NCBI RefSeq assembly: GCF_003945385.1 | Contig: NZ_AP018920.1 | Coordinates: forward strand, 2,976,001 to 3,040,000 | Length of the DNA: 64,000 nt | Direction: 5' to 3' | Source of the DNA: Pseudonocardia autotrophica | GTDB taxonomy: Bacteria; Actinomycetota; Actinomycetes; Mycobacteriales; Pseudonocardiaceae | In this document: piece after piece, positions 16,982-25,489 of the stretch | Position numbering within the stretch: position 1 is the first letter of the stretch | Layout of the letters: each line of letters begins with the position of its first letter | Made by a program: the position numbers and the translations under genes | Notes under the pieces: model-generated | Databases searched by the model: none | What the model was told of the DNA's origin: nothing | The model's input: only the letters and a program-made list of their open reading frames with translations

Positions 16982-18180
16982 CCGACTGGACCGACCGGAT
17001 GCTGGAGCTGCTGGTCGGACCGGTCGCGCACGGCGGGCACTTCGTGGCCAGGGCGGCGGAGGACGGCACCCCCGGGGTGGACGGCGACGGCCGGGTCGTG
17101 TTCGTCCGGCACGCGCTGCCGGGGGAGCGGGTCCGCGCCGTGGTGACCGAGGACCCGGGCGGTGCGTTCTGCCGGGCCGACACCGTCGCCGTGCTGGATC
17201 CCTCCCCGGACCGGGTCGAACCGCCGTGCCCGTGGGCGGGCCCCGGCGGTTGCGGCGGCTGCGACTTCCAGCACGCGAGCGCCCCGGCCCAGCGTGACCT
17301 GAAGACCGCGGTGCTGCGCGAGCAGCTGGAACGGCTCGCCGGGCCGGCCGCCGAGCTGTCGACGGTGCCGCTGCACGAGGTCGTCGTCGAGGAGCTGCCC
17401 GGTGGCCCGCTCGGCTGGCGGACCCGGGCCCGGCTCGCCGTCGACGACGCGGGCGTGCCCGGCCTGCGTGCGCACCGCAGCCACGACGTGTGCGAGATCG
17501 CGGACTGCTCGCTCGTCCCCGCCGGAGCGCTGGAACCGGTGCTGGAGCAGCGGTTCGCCCCGCGGACCGAGTTGGAGGTGACCGTCGGTGCCGACGGCGC
17601 CGCCCGGGTCGGTGCCGGTGCGACCGTGCGGGCCGCCGGCCGGACCTGGGAGCTGTCGCCGGGCACGTTCTGGCAGGTGCACCCGGCCCTCGCCGACACC
17701 CTCGCCGGCGTCGTCGGCGACTGGGCGGACGCCCCGGCCGGCGGCGTCGGCTGGGACCTCTACGGCGGCGTCGGACTGCTCGGGTCGGTGCTGGCCGGTC
17801 AGGTCGGGCCGGACGGCAGGGTGCTCGTGGTGGAGTCATCGCGGTCCGCCGTGCGGGACGGCCGGGCCGCGCTCGCCGACCTGCCCCAGGTCTCGTTCGT
17901 GCCGGGCCGCGCGGAACGGGAGATCGCCCGCCTCTCGCCGTCCCCGGACGTCGTCGTCAGCGACCCGCCGCGCGCCGGGCTCGGCGCCGCCACCGTGCGC
18001 GCACTCGCCGACCGTGCGCCGCGCCGCGTGGTGCACGTGGCCTGCGACCCGGCCGCACTGGGCCGGGATCTAGCCCTGTTCGCCGGGGTCGGGTATCGGG
18101 TGAGGGCGCTGCGCGGGTTCGATGCCTTCCCGATGACCCACCACATGGAGGCCGCCGTGCTGCTCGAACGGCTCGGCTGA
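16978..18180 (+). CDS. TrmA/RumA-family SAM-dependent RNA (uracil-C5) methyltransferase
   Basis: A protein of 400 aa. An N-terminal TRAM-like RNA-binding segment is followed by a cysteine cluster for a [4Fe-4S] centre (PCPWAGPGGCGGCDFQH), a SAM-binding domain (GWDLYGGVGLLGSVLA), motif DPPRAGLG, the catalytic-Cys region HVACDPAALGRDLA and DAFPMTHHMEAAVLL. It methylates uridine C5 in tRNA or rRNA; which one cannot be told from sequence. GTG at 16978 overlaps the permease stop, with ribosome binding site GGAG 8 bases upstream. Confidence 0.93.
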   Translation: MTDWTDRMLELLVGPVAHGGHFVARAAEDGTPGVDGDGRVVFVRHALPGERVRAVVTEDPGGAFCRADTVAVLDPSPDRVEPPCPWAGPGGCGGCDFQHASAPAQRDLKTAVLREQLERLAGPAAELSTVPLHEVVVEELPGGPLGWRTRARLAVDDAGVPGLRAHRSHDVCEIADCSLVPAGALEPVLEQRFAPRTELEVTVGADGAARVGAGATVRAAGRTWELSPGTFWQVHPALADTLAGVVGDWADAPAGGVGWDLYGGVGLLGSVLAGQVGPDGRVLVVESSRSAVRDGRAALADLPQVSFVPGRAEREIARLSPSPDVVVSDPPRAGLGAATVRALADRAPRRVVHVACDPAALGRDLALFAGVGYRVRALRGFDAFPMTHHMEAAVLLERLG

Positions 18181-18279
18181 GATCTCCCACGGGGCTCCGG
18201 CCGGGAGCCGCGCCCGGATGTCGCGGCCGCCCGGCGGCCCGCTACGCTGGAACGGACGCGAATACGCCGAACGTTTCAC

Positions 18280-18353
18280 GCCCTCGTATTCCAATTGGCA
18301 GAGAAAGCGGTCTCAAACACCGTACAGTGTGGGTTCGAATCCCACCGGGGGCA
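18280..18353 (+). tRNA. tRNA with CAA (Leu) anticodon, class I architecture
   Basis: A 74-base cloverleaf. The acceptor stem is 7 bp (GCCCTCG with CGGGGGC, one G-U pair) and the discriminator is A18353; no CCA is encoded. The anticodon stem is 18307-18311 with 18319-18323 and the loop CTCAAAC, giving anticodon CAA at 18314-18316 (leucine, UUG codon). The variable loop is only 5 bases (18324-18328), and the T arm is GTGGG-TTCGAAT-CCCAC. The D arm is weak (about 3 bp). Normal bacterial tRNA-Leu has a long variable arm, so identity as Leu is by anticodon and A73 only. Confidence 0.85.
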
Positions 18354-18504
18354 CAGTCCAGCGGATCCGCCCGGCCGTTCCGGCACGGTTCCGCACCGCT
18401 CCGCCCGAGTCCTTCGTCCCGCTCGTACCGGGACCGCTGCCCGCGGCGCGTCGTACCCCGGCAGGCCATCGTCGGCGTGACCGACGACGGAGAGGGATCG
18501 CAAG

Positions 18505-19377
18505 ATGGACGACCCGACGGTGGCCCGGCCGGTGGTGTGCGGAGTGGACGGCTCCGGACAGGCGCTGGCCGCGGTGCGCTGGGCAGCGCAGGACGCGCGA
18601 GACCGGGACCTCCCGCTGCGGCTGCTCGCCGCGACCGGACCGCTCGAGGGCACCGGTGGGCCGGCCCCGATCGGCGCGGCCGACCGCACCCGCCGGGCCG
18701 GGGAGCTGGCCGCGCGCAACCTGCAGGACGCGGTCGTCGTCGCGCGGGAGATCCTGCCCGCGGACCGGATCACGACGGCGGTCGCGGAGACGAGTGCGGT
18801 CACCGCACTGCACCAGGAGTCCGCGCGAGCCCACCTGCTGGTGCTGGGCGACCGCGGCCGCGGCGGATTCGCCGAGCTGCTCGCCGGTTCGGTCGCGGTC
18901 GGGACGGCGGCGACGGCGCGCTGCCCGGTCGTCGTGCTGCGCGGGATGCACACCCCGGGCGGTCCGGTGGTCGTCGGTGTGGACGGGTCCGGGCCGTCCG
19001 AGACGGCGCTCGGTGTGGCGTTCGCCGAGGCGCGGCTGCGCCGTGCGCCGCTGGTGGCCCTGCACGCCTGGTCCGACGACGTGTCGGACCCCTACGTCGG
19101 GTTGCTGGTGGACTCCGAGGCGGCCCTCGCGGCGGAACGGTGCACGCTCGACGAGGCCCTCGCCCGGTGGACCGGCGCCTTCGGTGATGTCGAGGTCCGG
19201 TCGGAGATGGTGCGCGACGGCGCGTCCCGGGCGTTGGTGGCGGCCTCCGCCGGAGCCCGGCTGGTGGTGGTCGGGTCGCGCGGGCGCGGTGGCATCGCCG
19301 GCCTGCTCCTCGGTTCGGTCGGCCGGGTGCTGCTGCACCACGCGCACTGTCCGGTGCTCGTCGCGCGCGCCGGCTGA
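18505..19377 (+). CDS. Universal stress protein, tandem UspA domains
   Basis: A 290-aa protein with two UspA domains. Both carry the ATP-binding G-x2-G-x9-G(S/T) signature: GDRGRGGFAELLAGSV in the first (about residues 8-148) and GSRGRGGIAGLLLGSV in the second (about 153-289). Such ATP-binding double-Usp proteins are common in actinobacteria and often belong to hypoxia or stress regulons. ATG at 18505 is preceded by GAGAGGGATCGCAAG. It stands alone after the tRNA. Confidence 0.9.
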   Translation: MDDPTVARPVVCGVDGSGQALAAVRWAAQDARDRDLPLRLLAATGPLEGTGGPAPIGAADRTRRAGELAARNLQDAVVVAREILPADRITTAVAETSAVTALHQESARAHLLVLGDRGRGGFAELLAGSVAVGTAATARCPVVVLRGMHTPGGPVVVGVDGSGPSETALGVAFAEARLRRAPLVALHAWSDDVSDPYVGLLVDSEAALAAERCTLDEALARWTGAFGDVEVRSEMVRDGASRALVAASAGARLVVVGSRGRGGIAGLLLGSVGRVLLHHAHCPVLVARAG

Positions 19378-19407
19378 GGCCGCGCAGTCACCGAGGCCGC
19401 GCAGTCA
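19376..19407 (+). repeat. 15-bp direct repeat after the usp gene
   Basis: GAGGCCGCGCAGTCA occurs at 19376-19390 and 19393-19407, with a degenerate third copy near 19425. It overlaps the usp stop codon. Confidence 0.7.
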
Positions 19408-19472
19408 GTGGGGCTCGCGGTCACCGAGCCGCGCAGCCACCCCGGGCGGCAGTGACGATCTACGGTGGCTCC

Positions 19473-19910
19473 GTGCCGCGCCGAGCGCTGTTCCTCGACA
19501 TCGACGGGACCCCGGTGCCGTCGACCTCGTCGGGGCGGTTCCTCGCCGAACGCCTGGGTGACCGGGACGCGGTGGTCGCGGCCGAAGCGGCCTACGCGGC
19601 GGGTCACGTCTCCGATCACGCCGTCTGCGACATCGACGCGGCCGGATACGCCGGGGTCTGCGAGGAGCAGGTGGCCCGGTGGCTCGCCGAGCTCCCGGTG
19701 ATCGACGGGATCCGGGCGATCGTCGGGTGGTGTGCGGAACACCGCGTCCTGCCCGTACCGGCCTCGCTGGCGTGGCGCCCCATGAGCGAGAGCCTCGCCG
19801 GACGGTTCGGGCTCACGATCAGTGGTGGTCCCGAACTGCACGCCGTCGGCGGCCGCTACAGCGGGCGCATCCGGGACCTGCGTCGCGGCGGATCCCTGCC
19901 CGATCGGAGG
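19473..19910 (+). pseudogene. HAD-family phosphatase remnant (C-terminus lost)
   Basis: From GTG 19473 the reading frame gives about 145 residues of a SerB-like HAD hydrolase: the nucleophile motif FLDIDGTPVPSTSSGRF, a helical cap region (SDHAVCDIDAAGYAGV, ELPVIDGI) and a partial core ending near GGRYSGRI. The Lys of motif III and the GDSxxD motif IV that should follow are missing. The frame then runs through intergenic DNA into the promoter and 5' part of the response regulator gene without homology. This looks like a 3' truncation or decayed gene and is probably inactive. Confidence 0.6.
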
Positions 19911-20052
19911 GGTAACGCGTCCACGGTGGCGTGTTTCCGCACACGAAAGGCCGAAGGGAGACGACCCGGAAGGGGGTGCGCGAGTAGCCTCGGGGCCCGG
20001 TCCCAGTGCCCCCTTACCTCATGCCCAGTACGTATCCCGAAGGAGTTCCCCG

Positions 20053-20688
20053 GTGACCGAGAACGTTCCCGCAGAGACGGCGGCAGAGGGCGGCCCGCAG
20101 CCCGGGTGGCGGGTGCTGGTCGTCGAGGACGAGGCCCTGATCCGGATGGACCTGGCCGAGATGCTCTCCGAGGAGGGCTACCAGATCGCCGGTGAGGCGG
20201 GCGACGGCGAAGCAGCCATCAGTCAGGCCCGCGAGCTGTCGCCGGATCTCGTGATCATGGACGTCAAGATGCCCAAGAAGGACGGCATCGAGGCCGCCGC
20301 GACGATCGTCGAGGAGAAGATCGCCCCGGTCGTCATGCTGACCGCGTTCAGCCAGCGCGACCTGATCGAGCGGGCCCGCGACGCCGGCGCCATGGCCTAT
20401 CTGGTCAAGCCGTTCGCCCGGCACGAGCTGGTGCCCGCGATCGAGCTCGCCGTCTCCCGGTTCGCCGAGAAGAAGGCGCTCGAGGACGAGGTGGCCTCGC
20501 TCAACGAGCGCTTCGAGACCCGCAAGGTGGTCGACCGGGCCAAGGGTCTGCTGATGACGCACCAGAAGATGTCCGAGCCCGAGGCGTTCCGCTGGATCCA
20601 GCGCACCGCGATGGACCGCCGGACCACGATGAAGGCGGTGGCCGAGGCCGTCGTCGACGGGCTGGCGCCCGCCAAGTCGTCCTCCTGA
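20053..20688 (+). CDS. pdtaR: ANTAR-domain response regulator (PdtaR-like)
   Basis: A protein of 211 aa. An N-terminal receiver domain has acidic pocket VVEDEALIR, phosphoacceptor D70 (LVIMDVKMP), Thr in MLTAFSQ and Lys in LVKPF. A coiled linker follows (EDEVASLNERFETRKVVDRAKG) and a C-terminal ANTAR RNA-binding domain (LLMTHQKMSEPEAFRWIQRTA). ANTAR regulators act as antiterminators on nascent RNA; the close mycobacterial homologue is PdtaR (Rv1626), paired with histidine kinase PdtaS, which is not in this window. GTG at 20053 follows a strong GAAGGAG site. Confidence 0.93.
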   Translation: MTENVPAETAAEGGPQPGWRVLVVEDEALIRMDLAEMLSEEGYQIAGEAGDGEAAISQARELSPDLVIMDVKMPKKDGIEAAATIVEEKIAPVVMLTAFSQRDLIERARDAGAMAYLVKPFARHELVPAIELAVSRFAEKKALEDEVASLNERFETRKVVDRAKGLLMTHQKMSEPEAFRWIQRTAMDRRTTMKAVAEAVVDGLAPAKSSS

Positions 20689-20711
20689 CCGCTCCCGGTC
20701 GCACAGTCCCG

Positions 20712-20746
20712 ACAGCCCCCGCAGCCGTCCCGGCTGCGGGGGCTGT
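20712..20746 (+). terminator. Rho-independent terminator of the ANTAR regulator
   Basis: A perfect 16-bp stem (20712-20727 with 20731-20746, 3-base loop) is followed by TCGTTGTTCC. It lies 24 bases past the stop codon. Confidence 0.9.
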
Positions 20747-20899
20747 TCGTTGTTCCGGGGCGGGGTCCGCATCGTGCGGACCTCGCCCGGCGTTACAGCA
20801 TCGACAGTTTCGGAACGATTCCGATTCCGGCCGTCCCGGTTCGCCGGGAAACGGACTGGTCACTGCGGGTGGCAACGCCGATACCCAGAAAGATCATTA

Positions 20900-20938
20900 C
20901 GTGACAGTCGTGAGTCGAATCATCACATTCGTGTCACG
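20900..20938. promoter_or_regulatory. Dyad upstream of livK, possible operator
   Basis: CGTGACA (20900-20906) and TGTCACG (20932-20938) form an inverted repeat in an unusually AT-rich stretch about 100 bases before the livK start. It could be a regulator site or a mRNA hairpin. A possible -10 hexamer TACTAG lies at 20973-20978. The rest of 20747-21037 holds no gene. Confidence 0.35.
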
Positions 20939-21037
20939 AGCGGTGATCGGCTCCCATTTCCTGGTGCGGGCGTACTAGTTTTCCGCCCATCCTCCCGCGC
21001 GACTTCGACGGCGGGGGGCGGTCGAAGGGGAACCTGT

Positions 21038-22363
21038 ATGACGCGATCAACGTGGCGATTCGCCGCCCTGGCCGGGGTGACGTCGCTGGTACTGGCCGGC
21101 TGTGGCGGCGGTGGGGACACCGACGGCGGTGGGGAAGCGGCGGGGAGCGATGCTCCGGCCGCTGCCGGTCAGGAGTGCACGCCGCCGCAGGCGCAGCCCA
21201 CCGGTAACCCGAGCACCGACCCGCTGAAGATCGGCACGCTGCTGCCCGAGACCGGCAGCCTGGCCTTCCTCGGTCCGCCGGAGTTCGCCGGTGTCGAGGT
21301 GGCCCTCCAGGAGGTCAACGCGGCCGGCGGGGTCCTCGGCAGTCCGATCGAGCACCTGCGCGGCGACTCCGGTGACGACACCACCGACATCGCCAACCAG
21401 ACGGTCGACCGGCACCTGGCCTCCGGGACCCAGGTGATCGTCGGCGCCGCGGCGTCCGGCGTGTCCAAGCTGGTGATCGACAAGATCACCGGTGCGGGCG
21501 TGGTGCAGTTCTCGCCGGCGAACACCTCGGACGAGTTCACCTGCTGGGAGGACGCCGGGCTGTACTTCCGGACCGCTCCGCCGGACATCCTGCAGGCGCA
21601 GGCCCTCGCTCAGCTGATCACCTCCGACGGTGGCCAGCGCGTGAGCATCCTGGCCCGTAACGACCCGTACGGCGCCGGTCTGGCCGACAACGCCGAGCAG
21701 AACCTGGTCTCCGCGGGCATCCCGCAGGACCAGATCCAGAAGATCATCTACGACCCGAACGCGGCGTCGTTCAACCCGGAGATCGACCAGGTCGCGCAGT
21801 TCGACCCGGACTCGATCGCGGTGATCGGCTTCGACGAGTCGAAGCGCATCATCACCCGGATGAGCGAGGTGCAGATCGGGCCGGCCCAGAAGGGCGTCTA
21901 CGGCACCGACGGCAACATGGGCAACGCCCTCGGCGAGGGACTGCCGGCCGGCCTGCTGGAGGGCATGAAGGGCACCACGCCGCTGACCGATCTCTCCGGA
22001 GACTTCGAGGAGCGGCTGCGGGCCCAGGACGCGAGCCTAACCGACGTCAACTACGCCGGTGAGTCGTACGACGCCGTGATCATCTCGGCGCTGGCTGCCG
22101 AGGCGGCGAAGTCGACCAACGGTGCGGACATCGCGTCGGAGATCAACGGGATCACCAAGGACGGCGAGAAGTGCTCGACCTTCGCCGACTGCAAGGCGAT
22201 CCTCGACCAGGGTGGTGACGTCGACTACGACGGCGTGACCGGCACCCTGGACTTCACCGACGCCGGCGAGCCCGGTTCCGGTTCCTACGGCGTGCTCACC
22301 TTCACGCCGGAGAACACGCTGAGCGACGACATCACCTTCATCCGGGTGGGCGCTCAGGGCTGA
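21038..22363 (+). CDS. livK: Branched-chain amino acid ABC transporter substrate-binding lipoprotein
   Basis: A lipoprotein of 441 aa. A signal peptide with lipobox LAGC (Cys22) is followed by a Gly/Asp/Ala-rich linker and a type I periplasmic-binding fold (LKIGTLLPETGSLAFLGPPE, and FIRVGAQG at the end). It captures branched-chain amino acids or a related ligand outside the membrane and delivers them to the LivHM permease encoded on the opposite strand next door. ATG at 21038 has GAAGGGG upstream. Ligand specificity cannot be read off; urea and amide receptors share the fold. A terminator follows. Confidence 0.9.
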   Translation: MTRSTWRFAALAGVTSLVLAGCGGGGDTDGGGEAAGSDAPAAAGQECTPPQAQPTGNPSTDPLKIGTLLPETGSLAFLGPPEFAGVEVALQEVNAAGGVLGSPIEHLRGDSGDDTTDIANQTVDRHLASGTQVIVGAAASGVSKLVIDKITGAGVVQFSPANTSDEFTCWEDAGLYFRTAPPDILQAQALAQLITSDGGQRVSILARNDPYGAGLADNAEQNLVSAGIPQDQIQKIIYDPNAASFNPEIDQVAQFDPDSIAVIGFDESKRIITRMSEVQIGPAQKGVYGTDGNMGNALGEGLPAGLLEGMKGTTPLTDLSGDFEERLRAQDASLTDVNYAGESYDAVIISALAAEAAKSTNGADIASEINGITKDGEKCSTFADCKAILDQGGDVDYDGVTGTLDFTDAGEPGSGSYGVLTFTPENTLSDDITFIRVGAQG

Positions 22364-22385
22364 GTCAGCCACACGCACGACGACG

Positions 22386-22417
22386 AGGGGGCGGGCCTGC
22401 ACGGGGGTCCGCCCCCT
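22386..22417 (+). terminator. Terminator of livK
   Basis: A stem of about 11 bp (22387-22397 with 22407-22417, one G-T pair) is followed by TTCGTT, 23 bases after the livK stop. Between it and the next hairpin (22440-22540) lies a GC-rich stretch with an imperfect direct repeat (CTGAGCCGCCGCCCCGCCG) and no gene. Confidence 0.75.
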
Positions 22418-22561
22418 TCGTTCTGCGCCGGTGCGGGGCGCCTCAGGGGGTCCGCCACCGCCCCGCTGAGCCGCCGCCCCGCCGAGCTACTGTCCCGCCG
22501 CCCGGCTGAGCCGCCGCCCCGCCGGGCCGGGTCCGCCGGCGCCATCCCCCGGGAACGGGAA

Positions 22562-22595
22562 CGGCCCCGCACCCCGGGGGAGGGGTGCGGGGCCG
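22562..22595 (-). terminator. Terminator of the livHMGF operon
   Basis: A perfect 14-bp stem (22562-22575 with 22582-22595, 6-base loop) lies just past the livF stop on the minus strand. Confidence 0.75.
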
Positions 22596-22608
22596 TCGCC
22601 GGTCCGGC

Positions 22609-23424
22609 TCAGTCCTTCTTCTCACTGCTCCCGGCCAGCGTGCCCAGGTACAGCTCGATCACCTTCGGGTCGTTCAGCAGCTCCGCGCCACCCGCGGTGT
22701 AGGCGGCCCGCCCCTGGTCGAGGACGTACCCCCGGTCGCAGATCTGCAGGCACCGGCGGGCGTTCTGCTCGACCATGATGACCGAGACACCGGCGGCGTT
22801 GATCCGCTTGCAGCGCACGAAGACCTCGTCCTGCAGCATCGGCGAGAGCCCGGCCGACGGCTCGTCGAGCAGCAGCACCGACGGCTCCATCATCAGGGCC
22901 CGGCCCATCGCCACCATCTGGCGCTCGCCGCCGGACAGCGATCCGGCCTTGGTCTTGCGGCGCTGCCCCAGCATCGGGAACAGGTCGGCGACCTCGTCGA
23001 ACCGCTTCGCGAACGAGCGCGGTCGCAGGAACACCCCCATCTGCATGTTCTCCTCGATCGAGAGCGAGGGGAACACGTTGTCCCGCTGCGGGACGTAACC
23101 GACGCCCTTGGTGACCAGGACGTGCGCCTTCGCACCGGTGATCTCGGATTCGCGCAGCCGGACCGTGCCGGTCCGGACCGGGATGAGGCCGAACATCGCC
23201 TTCAGCAGCGTCGACTTGCCGGCGCCGTTCGGGCCGATGATCCCGACGATCTCGCCGTCGCGCAGGAAGAAGTTGCTCCCGGTCAGGATGTCGACGCCCG
23301 GGACGTACCCGGCGACGAGCGAGTCGATCCGCAGCAGCGCCCCCTCGGCGAGCCGGTTGTGCACCTCGGGGGTCGCGGCCTCCTCCGGGGTCATGACGGG
23401 TGTGGCGTCGCTGTTGTCGCTCAT
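22609..23424 (-). CDS. livF: Branched-chain amino acid ABC transporter ATP-binding protein LivF
   Basis: ABC ATPase of 271 aa: Walker A GPNGAGKST, Q-loop GYVPQRDNVF, signature LSGGERQMVAMGRALM, Walker B VLLLDEPSAGLSP, and switch region IMVEQN in the LivF style. It energises import through LivHM together with LivG. The 30-residue N-terminal extension is longer than usual. ATG at 23424 overlaps the livG stop by four bases (ATGA). Last gene of the livHMGF operon. Confidence 0.93.
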   Translation of the reverse strand: MSDNSDATPVMTPEEAATPEVHNRLAEGALLRIDSLVAGYVPGVDILTGSNFFLRDGEIVGIIGPNGAGKSTLLKAMFGLIPVRTGTVRLRESEITGAKAHVLVTKGVGYVPQRDNVFPSLSIEENMQMGVFLRPRSFAKRFDEVADLFPMLGQRRKTKAGSLSGGERQMVAMGRALMMEPSVLLLDEPSAGLSPMLQDEVFVRCKRINAAGVSVIMVEQNARRCLQICDRGYVLDQGRAAYTAGGAELLNDPKVIELYLGTLAGSSEKKD

Positions 23425-24494
23425 GTGCGCTTCCCCTCCGCGCCGCTCACCTCGGGCGGGGGACCTTCCAGCCCGCCCTCGGCCTCGACGGCCTCCATCT
23501 CGGCCACGATCTCGGCGGTGTCACCGACCGGGTTGCCGTCGGCGTCGAACTCCAGGACCTGGTCGTGGTGCGAGCCGAGGTAGGCGTCGACGACGGCCTG
23601 GTTCGACGACAGCGCCGACGGCGGCCCCTCCGCGATCACCTGCCCCTGCGCCATCACGACCACCCAGTCGCTGATGTCGCGGATGACGTCCATGTCGTGC
23701 TCGACGAAGACCACGCTCATGCCCTCGTCGCGCAGCGACTTGACGTGCCCGAGCAGGCTCTGGGTGAGCGCCGGGTTCACCCCGGCCATCGGCTCGTCGA
23801 GCATGACGACCTTGGGATTCATCATCAGCGCCCGGGCCATCTCCAGCAGCTTGCGCTGCCCGCCGGAGAGCGACCCGGCGAGATCGTCGGACTTGGTGTC
23901 GAGCTTGAACCGGGCCAGCAGCTCCCGGGCCTGCTCGGTGATCTGACGCTCGCGTGCGCCCCAGCCGGTGAACAGCGCGCCGAGGAAGCTCTCGCCGCGC
24001 TGGTCGGTGGCGCCCAGCTTCATGTTCTCCATGACCGTCATGCCGGCCAGGGCCTTGGTCAGCTGGAAGGTGCGGACCACGCCGCGCCGGGCCACCCGGT
24101 GCGGCGGCAGCTTGTCCAGCGGGGTCCCCTCGTACACCCAGGATCCGGTGTCGGCCTTGTCGAACCCGGTGAGCAGGTTGAACAGGGTCGTCTTCCCGGC
24201 ACCGTTCGGGCCGATCAGGCCGGTGATGGCGCCGCGCTGGAACTCCAGGTGGGCGACGTCGACGGCGGTCAGCCCGCCGAAGGTGCGGGTCACGCCGTCC
24301 ACGGTCAGCACCGGGTCCGGCTTGGCGACGCCCGGTTCCGGGGCGACGTGGGCGAGCGCGTGGCCCGGATCGGGCACGTCCGCCCCGGCCGGTGGGCCGT
24401 CGACGACGGGGGCGGGGACGTCGGTGTCCCGGGTGATCGCGGTGTCGTCGGCGGCGTGCGTGTTCTCGGGCTCGTGCGAACGGTCAGCGGCCAT
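23421..24494 (-). CDS. livG: Branched-chain amino acid ABC transporter ATP-binding protein LivG
   Basis: ABC ATPase of 357 aa: Walker A GPNGAGKTT, Q-loop VVRTFQLTKALAGMTV, signature LSGGQRKLLEMARALM, Walker B VVMLDEPMAGVNP, His switch VFVEHDMDVI. It has an acidic, Pro-rich N-terminal extension of about 60 residues and a C-terminal acidic tail of about 45, both absent from the roughly 255-aa classical LivG. Its start lies inside the livM 3' end (11-base overlap), so translation is coupled. Confidence 0.93.
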   Translation of the reverse strand: MAADRSHEPENTHAADDTAITRDTDVPAPVVDGPPAGADVPDPGHALAHVAPEPGVAKPDPVLTVDGVTRTFGGLTAVDVAHLEFQRGAITGLIGPNGAGKTTLFNLLTGFDKADTGSWVYEGTPLDKLPPHRVARRGVVRTFQLTKALAGMTVMENMKLGATDQRGESFLGALFTGWGARERQITEQARELLARFKLDTKSDDLAGSLSGGQRKLLEMARALMMNPKVVMLDEPMAGVNPALTQSLLGHVKSLRDEGMSVVFVEHDMDVIRDISDWVVVMAQGQVIAEGPPSALSSNQAVVDAYLGSHHDQVLEFDADGNPVGDTAEIVAEMEAVEAEGGLEGPPPEVSGAEGKRT

Positions 24495-25479
24495 CGCCGA
24501 GCACCTCCCTCCGGCGTCCGAAGATGCCCTGTGGTCGGAACACCATCATGAGGCCCAGGAAGACGCCGACGAGCACGAAGCGGATCGCACCGACGTCCTG
24601 GGACGAGATGAAGGGCAGCAGCGGGTTCTCGCCGGCGGTGGCCTGACGCAGGAAGGCGTCGGACACCGACAGCAGGAACCAGAACAGCATGGCGCCGACG
24701 ACCGGGCCGAAGACCCGCCCGGCGCCGCCGAGGATGAGCGCGGCGTAGGCGAAGAAGGTCTGCGGCGGCGAGTAGAAGTCCGGCGTCAGCGACTGGGTCG
24801 CCAGCGCGAAGACGATGCCGCCGAGTGCGCCGAAGACGCCGCCCAGCGCGAGCGCCTGCATCTTGTAGGCGAACACGTTCTTGCCGAGTGCGCGGGCGGC
24901 GTCCTCGTCCTCCCGGATCGCCTTGAGGACGCGGCCCCACGGGCTGCGGACGAGCAGCCAGGTGAGCAGCACGCACAGCCCGACGACCGTCCAGCCGACG
25001 ACGATCGACCACAGGTCCGGCCCGCGGACGGTCAGCCCGAGGATGTTGTAGGTGGGCTGGGTGAACGGGTTGGCGGCCGCGAACGCGTCACCGAACCCGG
25101 TGAGCCCCTGGGTACCGCCGGTGAATCCGGTCTGCGACGTCGACCGGGTGATCAGGCGCAGGATCTCCGACGCGGCGATCGTGACGATCGCCAGGTAGTC
25201 GGCGCGCAGCCGCAGGGTCGGGATGCCCAGGATCAGCGCGAGCGCCACACCGCAGGCCATACCGATCAGGACGCCGAGCCAGAGCGGGGCGCCGTAGTTC
25301 GCCACCGAGATGCCCATCCCGTAGGCGCCGACCAGCGCGAAGCCGATCTGGCCGAAGTTGAGCAGGCCGGTGTATCCGAAGTGGATGTTGAGGCCGAGTG
25401 CGAGCAGCGCGAAGAAGATGGCCGACGGGCCGATCAGCTGCGTGAACCCGACGGTGAGGAGTTGTCCGAAGTCGATCAT
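24484..25479 (-). CDS. livM: Branched-chain amino acid ABC transporter permease LivM
   Basis: Permease of 331 aa with about 9 membrane helices. The LivM hallmarks are GYTGLLNFGQIGFALVGAYG and the cytoplasmic coupling loop RSPWGRVLKAIREDEDAARALG. It pairs with LivH to form the channel. ATG at 25479; 10 bp after the livH stop. Confidence 0.93.
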   Translation of the reverse strand: MIDFGQLLTVGFTQLIGPSAIFFALLALGLNIHFGYTGLLNFGQIGFALVGAYGMGISVANYGAPLWLGVLIGMACGVALALILGIPTLRLRADYLAIVTIAASEILRLITRSTSQTGFTGGTQGLTGFGDAFAAANPFTQPTYNILGLTVRGPDLWSIVVGWTVVGLCVLLTWLLVRSPWGRVLKAIREDEDAARALGKNVFAYKMQALALGGVFGALGGIVFALATQSLTPDFYSPPQTFFAYAALILGGAGRVFGPVVGAMLFWFLLSVSDAFLRQATAGENPLLPFISSQDVGAIRFVLVGVFLGLMMVFRPQGIFGRRREVLGDGR

Positions 25480-25489
25480 GATGTCCCCC

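Noticed and set aside
14744..17839. Long minus-strand open frame opposite the APC permease and methyltransferase genes
   Set aside because: Its translation is His/Arg/Asp-rich without domains, while the plus-strand genes show clear families.
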